Shown: positions 34,305 to 44,427, counted from the first letter of the stretch. The stretch is DNA of 64,000 nt from an uncultured Flavobacteriaceae bacterium (GCA_947503005.1 CANNCA010000001.1:248001-312000), one strand, 5' to 3'. A program made the numbers and translations. Notes: a model not told the origin generated them from the sequence alone.

Positions 34305-36461
34305 TTAATCTTTAAATTCTTTTAGAACAGCTTTATTGGGTAATTCTTCAAAACCCATATTATACAGGGTAAAGCCGAAGATGTCGGCATATTGCTCAAT
34401 AGTTTTGCTAACTGGTGTACCGGCACCATGACCAGCGTTGGTCTCAATGCGGATCAGGGTGGGATTGGATCCTGTCTGCTTTTCTTGTAATTCGGCTGCA
34501 AATTTAAAACTGTGCGCCGGAACTACACGGTCATCATGGTCTCCTGTGGTCACCAATGTAGCTGGATACGCAGTTCCTTCTTTTACGTTATGTACTGGTG
34601 AATACCCCTTTAGATATTCGAACATTTCTTTAGTATCTTCAGCCGTTCCGTAGTCATAGGCCCATCCTGCGCCAGAAGTAAACGTATGATAACGTAGCAT
34701 GTCAAGAACTCCTACCGCTGGTAGTGCTACTTTCATTAAATCTGGTCTTTGTGTCATTGTAGCTCCAACTAATAGTCCGCCATTTGAACCTCCACGTATC
34801 GCCAAATAATCTGATGAGGTATATTCGTTCGCAATCAAATATTCCGCTGCAGCGATAAAATCATCGAAAACATTCTGTTTTTGCATTTTAGTACCCGCGT
34901 CATGCCACTTCTTGCCGTATTCACCTCCACCGCGAATATTGGGTACTGCATAAACGCCGCCTTGCTCCAGCCAAACGGCGTTCGTAATACTGAACGAAGG
35001 GGTAATGCTAATATTGAAACCACCGTACGCATATAAGATTGTTGGGTTCTTTCCATTCAGTTCCACTCCCTTTTTATGGGTAATTATCATTGGGATTTTG
35101 GTGCCATCCTTAGAAGTATAGAAAATTTGGTTGGATTCATATTCTTCAGGATTAAAATTAATTTCAGGTTTCCAATATGAGGAATAATCCCCTGTTTCCA
35201 CATTATACTTATAAGATGAGCCGGGTGTCACATAATTGGTAAATGAAAAATAGAATTCCTTGTCTTCTTTCTTCCCGCCAAAACCGGAAGCACTGCCCAC
35301 TCCTGGTAGTTTCACCTCACGGACTAAATTACCTTCATAATCATACTGAAGTACTTTCGAAATGGCATCTACCATATATTCGGCAAAAAAGTAGCCACCA
35401 CCGGTATTCGGCGTTAAAACGTTTTCCGTTTCCGGTATAAAATCTTTCCAGTTCTCTACTTGAGGGTTGTCTGCATCTGTGGTCACTATTTTGGTGTTTG
35501 GTGCATTGCGATCCGTTACGATATATAATTTAGCACCTACATTGTCAATAATATAATTATCATTGTTTTCATCTTCAACTACGGGAATTAACAAGCCGTT
35601 CGGATCAGTAAGATTTTGCACGAACAACTTATTGCCCGAAGTGGAATTTGCAGCAGAAAGTTGTAAATATTGGCCGTCTTCAGAAACGCTTGCACCAACG
35701 TAACGATGTTTTTCATGTGGCATCCCGCCGTAAATTAATTCATCTTTTTCCTGTGACGTGCCTATTTTGTGATAGTACACCTTATGCTGGTCCGTTTTGG
35801 CAGAAAGCTCACTCCCTTTTGGTTTATCGTAACTTGAATAGTAAAAGCCTTCGTTGCCCTTCCAAGAGATACCGCTAAACTTAATATCGACCAAGGTATC
35901 TTCAACCATTTCTTTTGTCTCTGTTTTAAGCACAATCGCTTTCCGCCAGTCACTTCCACCTTCAGAAATTAGATATGCAGCCAGTGAACCATCTTTTGTA
36001 AAACTCAATCCTGCCAATGAAGTAGTACCATCATCCGAAAAAGTGTTAGGGTCTAAGAATATTTCTGCGTCACTGTTATCTTTTTTACGATAAACTACAT
36101 ATTGGTTTTGAAGACCGTCGTTTTTATAGAAATATGTATAATCGCCTTCTTTGAATGGAGAACCAAGCTTTTCGTAGTTCCATAGTTTTTCTAATCTGCT
36201 TTTCAGTTGGTTTCTAAAGGGAATATTTTCCAAATACCCAAAAGTGGTTTTGTTCTGTTTTTTTACCCAGGCTTCTGTTTCAGGGCTGCGGTCATCTTCT
36301 AGCCATCGATAGGGGTCTTTTATTTCCGTTCCAAAATAAGTGTCGATAGAATCGGCTTTCGTAGTTGTTGGATAGTTCACAATGATAGGTTCTTTTTTAA
36401 TTTCGGTAGTACAGGAAGCTAAAAACAGGGCGAAAATAAAGATTAGAAGTATTTTTTTCAT
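34305..36461 (-). CDS. Prolyl oligopeptidase (S9A) family lipoprotein
   Basis: 718 residues. The signal sequence ends ALFLASC, giving a probable lipid-modified Cys near 16. A seven-bladed propeller (about 80-430) precedes the alpha/beta hydrolase domain with catalytic Ser559 (RGGSNGGLL), an Asp in [10 protein letters not shown] and a His in NAGHGAG. It cleaves proline-containing peptides of up to about 30 residues, here probably in the periplasm. The asd terminator separates it from the next gene. Confidence 0.95.
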   Translation of the reverse strand: MKKILLIFIFALFLASCTTEIKKEPIIVNYPTTTKADSIDTYFGTEIKDPYRWLEDDRSPETEAWVKKQNKTTFGYLENIPFRNQLKSRLEKLWNYEKLGSPFKEGDYTYFYKNDGLQNQYVVYRKKDNSDAEIFLDPNTFSDDGTTSLAGLSFTKDGSLAAYLISEGGSDWRKAIVLKTETKEMVEDTLVDIKFSGISWKGNEGFYYSSYDKPKGSELSAKTDQHKVYYHKIGTSQEKDELIYGGMPHEKHRYVGASVSEDGQYLQLSAANSTSGNKLFVQNLTDPNGLLIPVVEDENNDNYIIDNVGAKLYIVTDRNAPNTKIVTTDADNPQVENWKDFIPETENVLTPNTGGGYFFAEYMVDAISKVLQYDYEGNLVREVKLPGVGSASGFGGKKEDKEFYFSFTNYVTPGSSYKYNVETGDYSSYWKPEINFNPEEYESNQIFYTSKDGTKIPMIITHKKGVELNGKNPTILYAYGGFNISITPSFSITNAVWLEQGGVYAVPNIRGGGEYGKKWHDAGTKMQKQNVFDDFIAAAEYLIANEYTSSDYLAIRGGSNGGLLVGATMTQRPDLMKVALPAVGVLDMLRYHTFTSGAGWAYDYGTAEDTKEMFEYLKGYSPVHNVKEGTAYPATLVTTGDHDDRVVPAHSFKFAAELQEKQTGSNPTLIRIETNAGHGAGTPVSKTIEQYADIFGFTLYNMGFEELPNKAVLKEFKD

Positions 36462-36500
36462 TTGTCAATATGCTTTAACAGCGTTAAAAATAGCATAAAA

Positions 36501-36532
36501 AAACCTCCGAAACGGTTTGGTTCAGGAGGTTT
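36501..36532 (-). terminator. Terminator after asd
   Basis: AAACCTCC and GGAGGTTT arms at 36501-36508 and 36525-36532; on the minus strand the stem is followed by T residues. It lies 25 bp after the asd stop. Confidence 0.7.
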
Positions 36533-36556
36533 TAACACTCTAATTCCGCTGAAATA

Positions 36557-37546
36557 CTATACCAATTGGTTTTTAACCAAGTATTCTGCTATTTGCACCG
36601 CGTTGGTTGCGGCACCTTTGCGAAGATTGTCTGAGACAATCCACATGTTCAGGGTATTGCGTTGTGTTTCATCCCTACGGATACGGCCTACAAATACTTC
36701 ATCTTTGTCATGCGCATAAATCGGCATCGGGTAGGTATTCGTGTCCGGATTGTCTTGAACCGTCACGCCATCGGTGTCGTTCAAAATTCTGCGGACATCG
36801 TTCACATCGAAATCATGCAAAAACTCTACGTTTACAGATTCCGAATGTCCTCCAGCTGTGGGAATACGTACCGCGGTTGCACTTATGGAAAAAGTGCGGT
36901 CATCCAATATTTTCTGGGGTTCTCTTGCAAGTTTCATTTCTTCTTTGGTATATCCGTTCTCAAGGAATACATCGCAATGCGGCAAAGCATTTCTACTTAT
37001 TGGGTATGGATACGCCATTTCTCCTTGAATGCCGGCAATTTCATTTTCTAATTGACGGACAGCTTTCACGCCTGTACCAGATACCGACTGGTATGTTGAT
37101 ACAAGAACGCGTTTCATCCTATATTTCTTGTGCAAAGGGGCCAGAGCCATGACCAACTGAATCGTGGAGCAATTGGGGTTGGCAATGATTTTGTCGTCTT
37201 TGGTCAATGCATTAGCGTTGATTTCAGGTACTACTAACTTTTTTGTGGGATCCATGCGCCAAGCAGATGAATTATCGATAACGGTAGTACCGACAGCCGC
37301 AAATTTAGGAGCCCATTCTAATGAAGTATCTCCGCCCGCTGAGAATATGGCGATATCTGGTCGAGCGGTAACGGCGTCAGACAAACCGATAATGACATGT
37401 TCTTTCCCATTAAAGGATAAAGTTTTACCAACGGAGCGCTCCGAGGCGACTAAGAGTAATTCTGAAATGGCAAAATTACGTTCAGCCAAAACCTTTAACA
37501 TTACTTCGCCCACCATTCCAGTGGCACCTACTACTGCTACTTTCAT
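36557..37546 (-). CDS. asd: Aspartate-semialdehyde dehydrogenase
   Basis: 329 residues. The Rossmann start VAVVGATGMVGEVMLKVL and the active-site C126 (NPNCSTIQ) identify the enzyme, which reduces aspartyl phosphate to the semialdehyde on the way to lysine, threonine and methionine. The histidine in AGGHSESVNVEF completes the site. It has its own promoter at 37566 and terminator at 36501. Confidence 0.96.
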   Translation of the reverse strand: MKVAVVGATGMVGEVMLKVLAERNFAISELLLVASERSVGKTLSFNGKEHVIIGLSDAVTARPDIAIFSAGGDTSLEWAPKFAAVGTTVIDNSSAWRMDPTKKLVVPEINANALTKDDKIIANPNCSTIQLVMALAPLHKKYRMKRVLVSTYQSVSGTGVKAVRQLENEIAGIQGEMAYPYPISRNALPHCDVFLENGYTKEEMKLAREPQKILDDRTFSISATAVRIPTAGGHSESVNVEFLHDFDVNDVRRILNDTDGVTVQDNPDTNTYPMPIYAHDKDEVFVGRIRRDETQRNTLNMWIVSDNLRKGAATNAVQIAEYLVKNQLV

Positions 37547-37565
37547 CTTAAATTAATTTTGAGGG

Positions 37566-37597
37566 CAAAGGTAGGGCAATGTAATCTTGCGGGCAAT
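37566..37597 (-). promoter_or_regulatory. Promoter of asd
   Basis: On the minus strand ATTG, 20 nt, TACCTTTG. The -7 box is an exact TAnnTTTG and ends 20 bp before the ATG, giving a short leader. Confidence 0.6.
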
Positions 37598-37661
37598 GGA
37601 AATATTCAAGAATTGCAAAAATATAACAATATGTTATGTTTGTCACAATATGCCAAAAAAG

Positions 37662-37698
37662 AACCGTCAACCGAACTTCGCTAGTTCGGTTGACGGTT
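37662..37698 (-). terminator. Strong terminator after mscL
   Basis: A perfect 15-bp stem (AACCGTCAACCGAAC with its complement), 7-nt loop. On the minus strand it is followed by CTTTTTT. It lies 54 bp after the mscL stop. Confidence 0.8.
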
Positions 37699-37751
37699 TA
37701 ATATTATACTACGTAGTGCAGCGATAAAACCCTCCAAAGAGGATGTGCTTT

Positions 37752-38153
37752 TTATTTTTTCAAAGCATCACGAATTTCAGCAAGTAATTCCTCTGCAGTT
37801 GGTCCCGCCGGTGCCTCTGGCTCTGCAGGAGCTTTTGTTTTATTGTATGCCTTAACGATAAGAAACATTATGAAACCTACAATTATAAGGTTGATAATAG
37901 TGTTCACCCAAGAACCCCACATAATTGCGTTCTCTGGAGAGGTAACCACCCCAGCAGCATCTACAACTGCTTCGTCAAGTACAATTTTCTTATCGGCAAA
38001 GTCAACTCCACCTGCAAAATGACCAACAAATGGCATTACAATGTTGTTTACAAAACCGTTAATTACGGCACCCAGGGCAGTGGCCATAATAACCGCAACG
38101 GCAAAATCAATGACGTTGCCCGTCATAATAAAATCCTTAAACTCTTTTAACAT
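37752..38153 (-). CDS. mscL: Large-conductance mechanosensitive channel
   Basis: 133 residues. The N-terminus LKEFKDFIMTGNVIDFAVAV and first pore helix with AVIMATALGAVINGFVNNIVMP are diagnostic of MscL, the pentameric channel that releases solutes on hypo-osmotic shock. The second segment is at about 75-103 and the C-terminal helix ends AEIRDALKK. A Pro/Ala/Glu-rich linker (about 110-120) sits before the last helix. It has a very strong terminator and stands alone. Confidence 0.95.
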   Translation of the reverse strand: MLKEFKDFIMTGNVIDFAVAVIMATALGAVINGFVNNIVMPFVGHFAGGVDFADKKIVLDEAVVDAAGVVTSPENAIMWGSWVNTIINLIIVGFIMFLIVKAYNKTKAPAEPEAPAGPTAEELLAEIRDALKK

Positions 38154-38250
38154 GATTTAGTGTTTTAATTGGTTAATTAAAGAAATTGCAAATCAATGCT
38201 TTGCAATGTAATAAAAAAAATCATTCATAATGAAATGTTAAACTAAGAAT

Positions 38251-39360
38251 TTAAGTACCTAAAAAAGACCTTTTTACGCGTTGCGAAATACCAGTAAGTA
38301 GTTCATAAGATATTGTATCGGCTCCTGCGGCAAATTCTTCCGCACTCGGGTTCTTACCAAAAACAATGACTTCATCCCCTTCTTTGCAATCAATGCCCGT
38401 AATGTCGATCATAATCATATCCATACAGACATTTCCAATAATTGGGGCTTTTTGACCGTTTACACTGACGCATGCTTTTCCATTGCCGTATTGTCTTCCA
38501 ATGCCATCTGCATGCCCCAAGGGCAAGGTAGCGGTGGTTTTGTATCCTTCCGAAGTAAAGGCACGATTGTAACCCACGCTTTCGTTGGGTTCGATATTGT
38601 GAATTTGAGAGATAATGGTTTTTAATGTGGCAACAGGCTTTAACTCTGAATCGATTTCCGGGGCGTTTCCAAATCCATATAAGCCAATTCCACTTCGCAC
38701 CATGTCATATTGGGCTTCTGGGTAATTGAGAATCCCAGAGGTATTCAAAAGATGTCTAAAGGGAGTATAGCCCAGTTTTTCATCAACTTCCTTAACTATT
38801 CTTTCAAAGGATGAAATCTGTGTTTTGGTAAATGCCGCTTCCGTCTGGTCATCGGATGCCGCTAAATGCGAGAAAACCGATTTGACCTTGATCTCGGCTC
38901 TTCCACCCAGTTGCTCCTTGATAAAATCCACATCATTTTCCCAAAAACCAAGACGATTTAGTCCTGTGTTGAATTTTAGATGTATTGGATAGTTTGTTTG
39001 ATTATGCTTTTTGGCGGTTTCTAAAAATTCTTTCAAAACTTTTGGCGAATACAAACTTGGTTCCAAGCATCGTTCTATAAGCTCGTCAAAGTTTGCTTGC
39101 TGAGGATGAAGCACTAGAATGGGAGTTTTGATTCCGGCATCACGAAGCACAATCCCCTCTTTAACATAGGCCACTGCCAAATAATCAACGCCAAGGGCAA
39201 TCAATTTTTGTGCTACCTTGACCGCATCGCTTCCGTAAGCGAATGCTTTAATAACACCCAAAAACTTGGTTTCAGCTTTCAGCTTTGAGCGTAAATAATG
39301 GTAATTATGCACCAGTGCCCCAAGGTCGATTTCCAGAACGGTTTCGGTGGCCTTAGGCAT
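38251..39360 (-). CDS. alr: Alanine racemase
   Basis: 369 residues. The PLP lysine is K38 in LGVIKAFAYGSD (the usual KANAYGHG is altered), and the second catalytic base is the Tyr in SVGYNRAF. It makes D-alanine for peptidoglycan. The start overlaps the upstream thymidine kinase stop by 8 bp, so the two are translated from one message. Confidence 0.95.
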   Translation of the reverse strand: MPKATETVLEIDLGALVHNYHYLRSKLKAETKFLGVIKAFAYGSDAVKVAQKLIALGVDYLAVAYVKEGIVLRDAGIKTPILVLHPQQANFDELIERCLEPSLYSPKVLKEFLETAKKHNQTNYPIHLKFNTGLNRLGFWENDVDFIKEQLGGRAEIKVKSVFSHLAASDDQTEAAFTKTQISSFERIVKEVDEKLGYTPFRHLLNTSGILNYPEAQYDMVRSGIGLYGFGNAPEIDSELKPVATLKTIISQIHNIEPNESVGYNRAFTSEGYKTTATLPLGHADGIGRQYGNGKACVSVNGQKAPIIGNVCMDMIMIDITGIDCKEGDEVIVFGKNPSAEEFAAGADTISYELLTGISQRVKRSFLGT

Positions 39361-39991
39361 TTTTATCAGTTGAAGTTACTTCCTCCACTTCCACTTTCAT
39401 CTCCCTTACTTTTTCACGTAACATCGCTTTATAGTAGGCCGCTCTGCTCAGAGGTTCGTATTCTTCTGTTTCTCCAAGCATTACAATATCATCATTATTT
39501 GATTTTCGAAAGCTATAGTTGGCCAAATTTCCTGTTCGAGTGCATATCGCATGAACTTTGGTGACATATTCGGCCGTGGCCATTAGTGCTGGCATAGGCC
39601 CGAACGGGTTTCCTTTAAAATCCATATCTAAGCCCGCTACGACTACGCGAACACCCTTGTTTGCCAAATCGTTACAGACCGTCACGATTTCATCATCAAA
39701 AAACTGGGCTTCGTCAATTCCTACAACATCACAGGTATCTCCTAAAATGCGAATATTGGCGGCAGCTGGCACCGGGGTTGAACGTATCTCGTTCGCATCA
39801 TGCGAAACAACCATATCTTCATGATATCGTTTGTCAACCATGGGTTTAAAGATCTCTACCTTTTGTTTGGCGAATTGGGCACGTTTCAGTCTACGAATAA
39901 GTTCCTCGGTTTTACCGGAAAACATCGAACCACAGATAACTTCTATCCAGCCGAACTGTTCTTTCGGATTGACGGTATTTTCGAGAAACAT
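39353..39991 (-). CDS. tdk: Thymidine kinase
   Basis: 212 residues. P-loop G21-S-M-F-S-G-K-T28, the DEAQFF motif and a C-terminal lasso. Of the four zinc cysteines of the usual lasso only the Cys in ICTRTGN remains, so this version should not bind zinc, as in related Flavobacteria. It phosphorylates thymidine in the salvage path and leads the tdk-alr unit. Confidence 0.94.
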   Translation of the reverse strand: MFLENTVNPKEQFGWIEVICGSMFSGKTEELIRRLKRAQFAKQKVEIFKPMVDKRYHEDMVVSHDANEIRSTPVPAAANIRILGDTCDVVGIDEAQFFDDEIVTVCNDLANKGVRVVVAGLDMDFKGNPFGPMPALMATAEYVTKVHAICTRTGNLANYSFRKSNNDDIVMLGETEEYEPLSRAAYYKAMLREKVREMKVEVEEVTSTDKNA

Positions 39992-40095
39992 TTTGTAATT
40001 TTAGACTAAAATAAGGTGTTTTTTCGTTCCTGTTATAGGTAAGCTTAAGAATTCCTAAAAAAGGCACACATTTTGCATCAGATCAAATAAAACCG

Positions 40096-40785
40096 ATGAA
40101 GAAAAAATTAAAGGAAGAACTGACTAAGTTGTCAACTGACATTATTACTTCCCGTGATATGAACGAGCTTAGTTCGTTGTACGATGCAGCGAAAAATCTA
40201 TATGAAAAATTAGCCGTGTTAAAGTTTATCGACGAGAAGTTAAAAGATATTGAAATAGACGTTTCTAAAAACGTAATCGCGGCCAAGTTTGAATCAATGG
40301 CAAATGCAGTTCTAAGTGCTAATTCTTCTGTGCCAGAGAGTAATCCGCATCAAGAAGATATTATGACTCCGGGAATGGACACTATAAAAGACATGGTTTC
40401 TGAAATGCCTAGCGAAACCCCTGTTGATGAGGTGCTTGCTGAATTTTTAGGAAAACCCGAATTGATGAAGAATGACAAAGAGCTTTTTATGCCTCCGAAA
40501 GATAATGGGTTGAAGAAAGAGCCTGTCGCTAAATCACTAAACGATAAATTAGTTGGTAAAGAAATAAAGGTGGACTTAAATAATCGACTTGCTTTTGTGA
40601 AACATCTATTCAATGGAAGTGCTGAGGACTATAATCGAGTACTATCGCAATTGGGGACAATTGATACCGAAGAACGCTCAATTGCCTTTATCAATAATAT
40701 GGTAAAACCTGACTATAAAAATTGGGAAGGTAAAGAGGAATATGAAGAACGTTTTATGGCGCTTATTGAACGACGATTTGCATAA
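40096..40785 (+). CDS. Conserved hypothetical protein (229 aa)
   Basis: Charged cytoplasmic protein without signal or membrane segment. The N-terminal 75 residues are helical, the middle (about 80-155) is Pro/Glu/Met-rich and probably disordered, and the C-terminal part (about 160-229) is helical with RLAFVKHLFNGSAEDYNRVLSQL. The pattern is familiar from uncharacterised Bacteroidota proteins, but no function is recognised. It has a good terminator at 40807 and is monocistronic. Confidence 0.8.
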   Translation: MKKKLKEELTKLSTDIITSRDMNELSSLYDAAKNLYEKLAVLKFIDEKLKDIEIDVSKNVIAAKFESMANAVLSANSSVPESNPHQEDIMTPGMDTIKDMVSEMPSETPVDEVLAEFLGKPELMKNDKELFMPPKDNGLKKEPVAKSLNDKLVGKEIKVDLNNRLAFVKHLFNGSAEDYNRVLSQLGTIDTEERSIAFINNMVKPDYKNWEGKEEYEERFMALIERRFA

Positions 40786-40806
40786 ATCAAAGATTTTGAA
40801 AAACTT

Positions 40807-40838
40807 AAGCCTCTTGTAAATTTACAAGAGGCTTTTCT
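40807..40838 (+). terminator. Terminator
   Basis: AAGCCTCTTGTAAA and TTTACAAGAGGCTT form a perfect 14-bp palindrome-like stem followed by T residues. It ends the preceding gene. Confidence 0.8.
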
Positions 40839-40884
40839 ATTTAATTCATTTTGTTACCTTGTGAATTCTTAAAATAACAGGTAT

Positions 40885-41241
40885 ATGAAAACGCAAAATA
40901 TTTTGTATTGGATCGCTACAGGATTACTATCTCTAATGTTGCTAGGGTCGGCAACCATGTATTTTGTGAAACATGCGGATGTGGTCATGGAGTTTGAAAA
41001 GTTGGGCTTTCCAATATGGGTTATTTATCCCTTAGCAATTTGTAAAATAGCCGCTGTTGCGGTAATCTTGAGTAATAAAGGTGGGGTTTTAAAACAATGG
41101 GCCTATGCAGGACTCTTTTTTAACATTACACTAGCTTTTTTTGCCCATTTTATGGTTGGTGATGGAGAAGAGATAGGTGCGTTAATTGCGATGGCATTGT
41201 TACTTTCCTCGTATTTTTTGGGTAAAAAAGTACGACCTTAG
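40885..41241 (+). CDS. DoxX-family-like membrane protein (118 aa)
   Basis: 118 residues with four hydrophobic segments (about 8-28, 45-65, 72-92, 95-113) in DoxX order, including a VKHADVVMEFEKLGFP segment after the first. It is the third DoxX-type gene here and is not closely alike to the pair at 31936/32369. The rsmI gene follows by 18 bp. Confidence 0.8.
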   Translation: MKTQNILYWIATGLLSLMLLGSATMYFVKHADVVMEFEKLGFPIWVIYPLAICKIAAVAVILSNKGGVLKQWAYAGLFFNITLAFFAHFMVGDGEEIGALIAMALLLSSYFLGKKVRP

Positions 41242-41259
41242 TCAAAGAACAAATAGTTG

Positions 41260-41931
41260 ATGGGAAAATTATTTTTGGTTCCTACTCCAATAGGTAATCT
41301 GGAAGATATGACATTACGCGCGATTCGCATTTTAAAAGAAGCGGATGTTATTCTTGCGGAAGATACTCGAACCAGCGGTAAGCTCTTACAGCATTATGAA
41401 ATTACTACGCCCATGCTAAGCCACCATATGCACAACGAGCATAAGACAGTTGATGCTCTTGTAAAACGCATGAAAACCGGGGAAACCATGGCACTGATAT
41501 CCGACGCGGGCACTCCCGCCATTTCCGACCCGGGATTCTTGTTGACCCGTGCTTGTGTTGAAAATGGAATAGCGGTCGATTGTCTTCCTGGTGCCACTGC
41601 ATTTGTTCCTGCTTTGGTCAATAGCGGTTTACCAAATGATAAATTTGTTTTCGAGGGATTTCTTCCTTTGAAAAAAGGGCGTCATACAAGATTGAAACTT
41701 TTGGCCGAAGAAACTCGAACTATAATTTTTTATGAATCCCCACATAAATTACTCAAAACATTGGGGAATTTTGTGGAGTATTTTGGGGCAGAACGACTAG
41801 TTTCCGTTTCGCGTGAACTGACAAAACTTTACGAGGAAACTATTCGCGGAACCACTGCGGAAGTTTTGAAACACTATACAGAAAAACCGCCCAAAGGTGA
41901 AATTGTCATTGTTGTTGCGGGTAAGAAATAG
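41260..41931 (+). CDS. rsmI: 16S rRNA (cytidine1402-2'-O)-methyltransferase
   Basis: 223 residues from ATG 41260 (an in-frame TTG lies 3 bp earlier). GKLFLVPTPIGNLEDMTLRAI, ILAEDTRTS and SDAGTPAISDPG are the standard RsmI motifs. It lacks the extra C-terminal domain of the E. coli enzyme, as expected for Bacteroidota. It methylates the ribosomal P-site residue C1402. Confidence 0.95.
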   Translation: MGKLFLVPTPIGNLEDMTLRAIRILKEADVILAEDTRTSGKLLQHYEITTPMLSHHMHNEHKTVDALVKRMKTGETMALISDAGTPAISDPGFLLTRACVENGIAVDCLPGATAFVPALVNSGLPNDKFVFEGFLPLKKGRHTRLKLLAEETRTIIFYESPHKLLKTLGNFVEYFGAERLVSVSRELTKLYEETIRGTTAEVLKHYTEKPPKGEIVIVVAGKK

Positions 41932-41968
41932 TTGTTTTTCCTATTCCTAAATATCTTAAATTGAACCG

Positions 41969-43096
41969 ATGTATACTCCTTGGTTCATTTCAATGTTCAC
42001 TGTTATCGCTGTCTATTTTTTAGACCGATGGGAAAACAAACACATCAAGTCACTTTTTGATTGGGTACCGGCCATTTTACTAGCGTACATTATTCCCGCC
42101 TTGATTTCCTTTTTGATGGATGTAGATTATTCTCAGGCCAACATTCATAATTTCAGTAAAGATTATTTCATTCCCCTAGCGATTATTGCGGTGATGAGCA
42201 GTTTGTCTTTAAATCAGTTAAAGGCAATAGGATGGAAACCTATTTTGCTCTTTGCCGGAGGTTCTATTTTCATAGCTGTTTTCCCAGTTTTACTGGGAAT
42301 GGGTTTCAGTAGCACCGATTTGGTTGTGGAAACGTTGGTCGACCAGGAATACTGGAAAGGGATTCCACCTATTGTAGGAAGTTGGATTGGCGGTAGCACC
42401 AGCCAATTGGTTTTGAAAGAACTTGTAGAATGCCCAGAGAATATCTTTCTATCCGTTTTAGTTATGGACAATATTCTGGTCAATATTTGGACGATTCTCA
42501 TGTTTCAGACCATCAAGAAAAGTACTTTCTTGAACAAGCGGCTAAAAATAACCGACTTGCAAATGCCGGAAGACATTCGTTCCGAAGAAGGGAAGAAATT
42601 ATCTTCTTGGGCAAGCGCTGTAATTTTATTAGGAGTAGTATTTGCCTGTAATTTTTTAATCGAAAGTTTCGTCGCGAAAATCGTCCTTCTCTCTTTCGCA
42701 GGATTGGCATTGAGCAATTTCATCAAAAACTGGAATTTTAAATTCGCCCTAAAAGCAGGCGGAATCTTAATCATAGTTGTCATGGCCGTATTGGGCCTAA
42801 AACTACAATTCGCCACTTTAGGTTTTAATGTTTCTTTCTTAGGTTTTCTAATTGTTTGGCTTTTGGGGCATTTCGTATTCATGATGATTTTGGCGAAATT
42901 GTTAAATATCAATATGGCTTGGGTACCTATTGCCAGTATGGCAAATGTTGGTGGAATTGCAACAGCACCGGCGGTAACCGCGGCCTACGAAAAGAAATGG
43001 ATGCCCCATGCGATTGTACTAGCTATTCTAAGTATGGCCACAGGCACGTTTTGGGGGATGTTGACAATTTGGTTATTGAAAGTTTTTCTAGTTTAA
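41969..43096 (+). CDS. DUF819 family membrane protein
   Basis: 375 residues with about ten hydrophobic segments and the DUF819 signature region SWIGGSTSQLVLKELV near residues 132-150, and SMANVGGIATAPAVTAAYE near 325. The family is probably a secondary carrier; the substrate is unknown. It begins 37 bp after rsmI and ends 15 bp before the UDG-like gene, so co-transcription is likely. Confidence 0.9.
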   Translation: MYTPWFISMFTVIAVYFLDRWENKHIKSLFDWVPAILLAYIIPALISFLMDVDYSQANIHNFSKDYFIPLAIIAVMSSLSLNQLKAIGWKPILLFAGGSIFIAVFPVLLGMGFSSTDLVVETLVDQEYWKGIPPIVGSWIGGSTSQLVLKELVECPENIFLSVLVMDNILVNIWTILMFQTIKKSTFLNKRLKITDLQMPEDIRSEEGKKLSSWASAVILLGVVFACNFLIESFVAKIVLLSFAGLALSNFIKNWNFKFALKAGGILIIVVMAVLGLKLQFATLGFNVSFLGFLIVWLLGHFVFMMILAKLLNINMAWVPIASMANVGGIATAPAVTAAYEKKWMPHAIVLAILSMATGTFWGMLTIWLLKVFLV

Positions 43097-43111
43097 TGAG
43101 ACTTATTCATT

Positions 43112-43681
43112 GTGCAAAAACTACTATCTGAAATCAGAGGTTGTGAGGTTTGTAAAAAATATCTTCCCCTTGGGCCAAGACCAATTGTGTCCGCACATCC
43201 TCAAGCAAAGATTGCAATAATTGGACAGGCACCAGGCACAAAAGTCCATAAAACCGGAATACCTTGGGACGACCCCAGTGGAAGACAATTGCGCAAATGG
43301 CTGAATGTAACTGACGAAGTATTTTATGATGAAACTAAAATAGCGTTGATCCCTATGGGTTTTTGTTACCCTGGCAAAGGCAAGTCAGGGGACTTGCCAC
43401 CACGACCGGAATGCGCGCCTTTGTGGCATAATCCATTATGGAAGGGCATGCCCAATCTTGAACTGGTCATTCTGATTGGCATGTATTCGCAAAAGTATTA
43501 CTTAAAAAATATGTCGAAAAAAACCCTAACGGAAACGGTTAAAAGTTACAAAGAATTTTTACCCAAGTATTTTCCATTACCACACCCTTCTCCTAGAAAT
43601 CGATTTTGGTTGACTAAGAATCCGTGGTTTGACAAAGAGGTTGTACCCGAGTTAAAAAGTTTAGTCTTGTCTAAGATATAA
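43112..43681 (+). CDS. Uracil-DNA glycosylase-like protein
   Basis: 189 residues starting with GTG. GQAPGTKVHKTGIPWDDPSGRQLRKW near residues 35-60 and LPHPSPRNRF near 155 are the two active-site motifs of the uracil-DNA glycosylase superfamily (family 4-like), with an N-terminal CEVCKKYLP that could be part of an Fe-S site, though only two cysteines are there. The target lesion is not certain. Confidence 0.85.
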   Translation: MQKLLSEIRGCEVCKKYLPLGPRPIVSAHPQAKIAIIGQAPGTKVHKTGIPWDDPSGRQLRKWLNVTDEVFYDETKIALIPMGFCYPGKGKSGDLPPRPECAPLWHNPLWKGMPNLELVILIGMYSQKYYLKNMSKKTLTETVKSYKEFLPKYFPLPHPSPRNRFWLTKNPWFDKEVVPELKSLVLSKI

Positions 43682-43694
43682 TCGTAAGGTAAAA

Positions 43695-44297
43695 TCAATA
43701 CCTACTTCCATCATGCTTCCCTTTCTCCCAACCATGTTTTCCTAAATATTGATTACCACTTTCCACGGCACCTTCTTCTATGGATGTTCCCATAGAGTCA
43801 TTCCATCGATTCAAATATCCAAAGAGCGAAATCACACCTAACATTTCTACGATTTCACCTTCGTTCCAATGTTCGTATAAACGCGCTTTGATTTCAGCAT
43901 CTACCCCGTTCGGTACTTGCGAAGCTTGTAATGAAAAGTCTAAAGCAGCACGTTCTGCTTCTGAGAACGCAGGGTGGGTACGGTACTCCCAGATATTATC
44001 GAGTTGTTCTTGTTCTGCACCATAGCGTTCAGCAGCTCTTATGGCATGTGCTTGGCAATAACGGCATCCGGTTGCGTTACTACTGACCCATGCAATCATA
44101 CGTTTTAGTGCTGAAGTAACCCGACCCTCGTTGGCCATCACAGCTTTGTTCAGGTTGATAAAAGCTTTTGAAATCGCAGGCCTATGTTGCATCGTTAAAA
44201 CAGAGTTTGGGCAAAACCCCAGCGTTTCATTAAAGAATTTTGCCAGTTCTGCCGTTTCAGGACTATGACTTGGATCAAGTGGTGTTACTAATGGCAT
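43695..44297 (-). CDS. AhpD-like carboxymuconolactone decarboxylase family protein
   Basis: 200 residues. C78-R-Y-C81-Q-A-H84 is the CxxCxxxH motif of AhpD-type peroxide-linked disulfide reductases; the rest is helical. It probably acts as a peroxidase-related or radical-detoxifying enzyme in the cytoplasm. It converges with the UDG-like gene (13 bp between stops) and diverges from the OsmC-family gene. Confidence 0.9.
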   Translation of the reverse strand: MPLVTPLDPSHSPETAELAKFFNETLGFCPNSVLTMQHRPAISKAFINLNKAVMANEGRVTSALKRMIAWVSSNATGCRYCQAHAIRAAERYGAEQEQLDNIWEYRTHPAFSEAERAALDFSLQASQVPNGVDAEIKARLYEHWNEGEIVEMLGVISLFGYLNRWNDSMGTSIEEGAVESGNQYLGKHGWEKGKHDGSRY

Positions 44298-44326
44298 TTA
44301 AGAGTTGTTTTAGTGTTAATGTACCA

Positions 44327-44383
44327 CGTCGAGCGCGGTTAAGATGTGTGTTCCAAAGTTCTCGACTGCGCTCGAAATGACAG
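44327..44383. repeat. Inverted repeat TCGAGCGC / GCGCTCGA between the AhpD-like and OsmC-family genes
   Basis: TCGAGCGC at 44329-44336 and GCGCTCGA at 44368-44375, with TCGACTGCGCTCGAAATGAC on the right side. Similar GC-rich elements recur between genes in many Flavobacteria, so this looks like a dispersed REP-like element rather than an operator. Confidence 0.45.
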
Positions 44384-44427
44384 TTAAGATTATTGTATTT
44401 TTGTGCGTACACAAGAAACGAAAAATT

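Noticed and set aside
44344-44427. Upstream start of the OsmC-family gene
   Set aside because: The extra residues read through the GC-rich repeat; ATG 44428 matches the family start.
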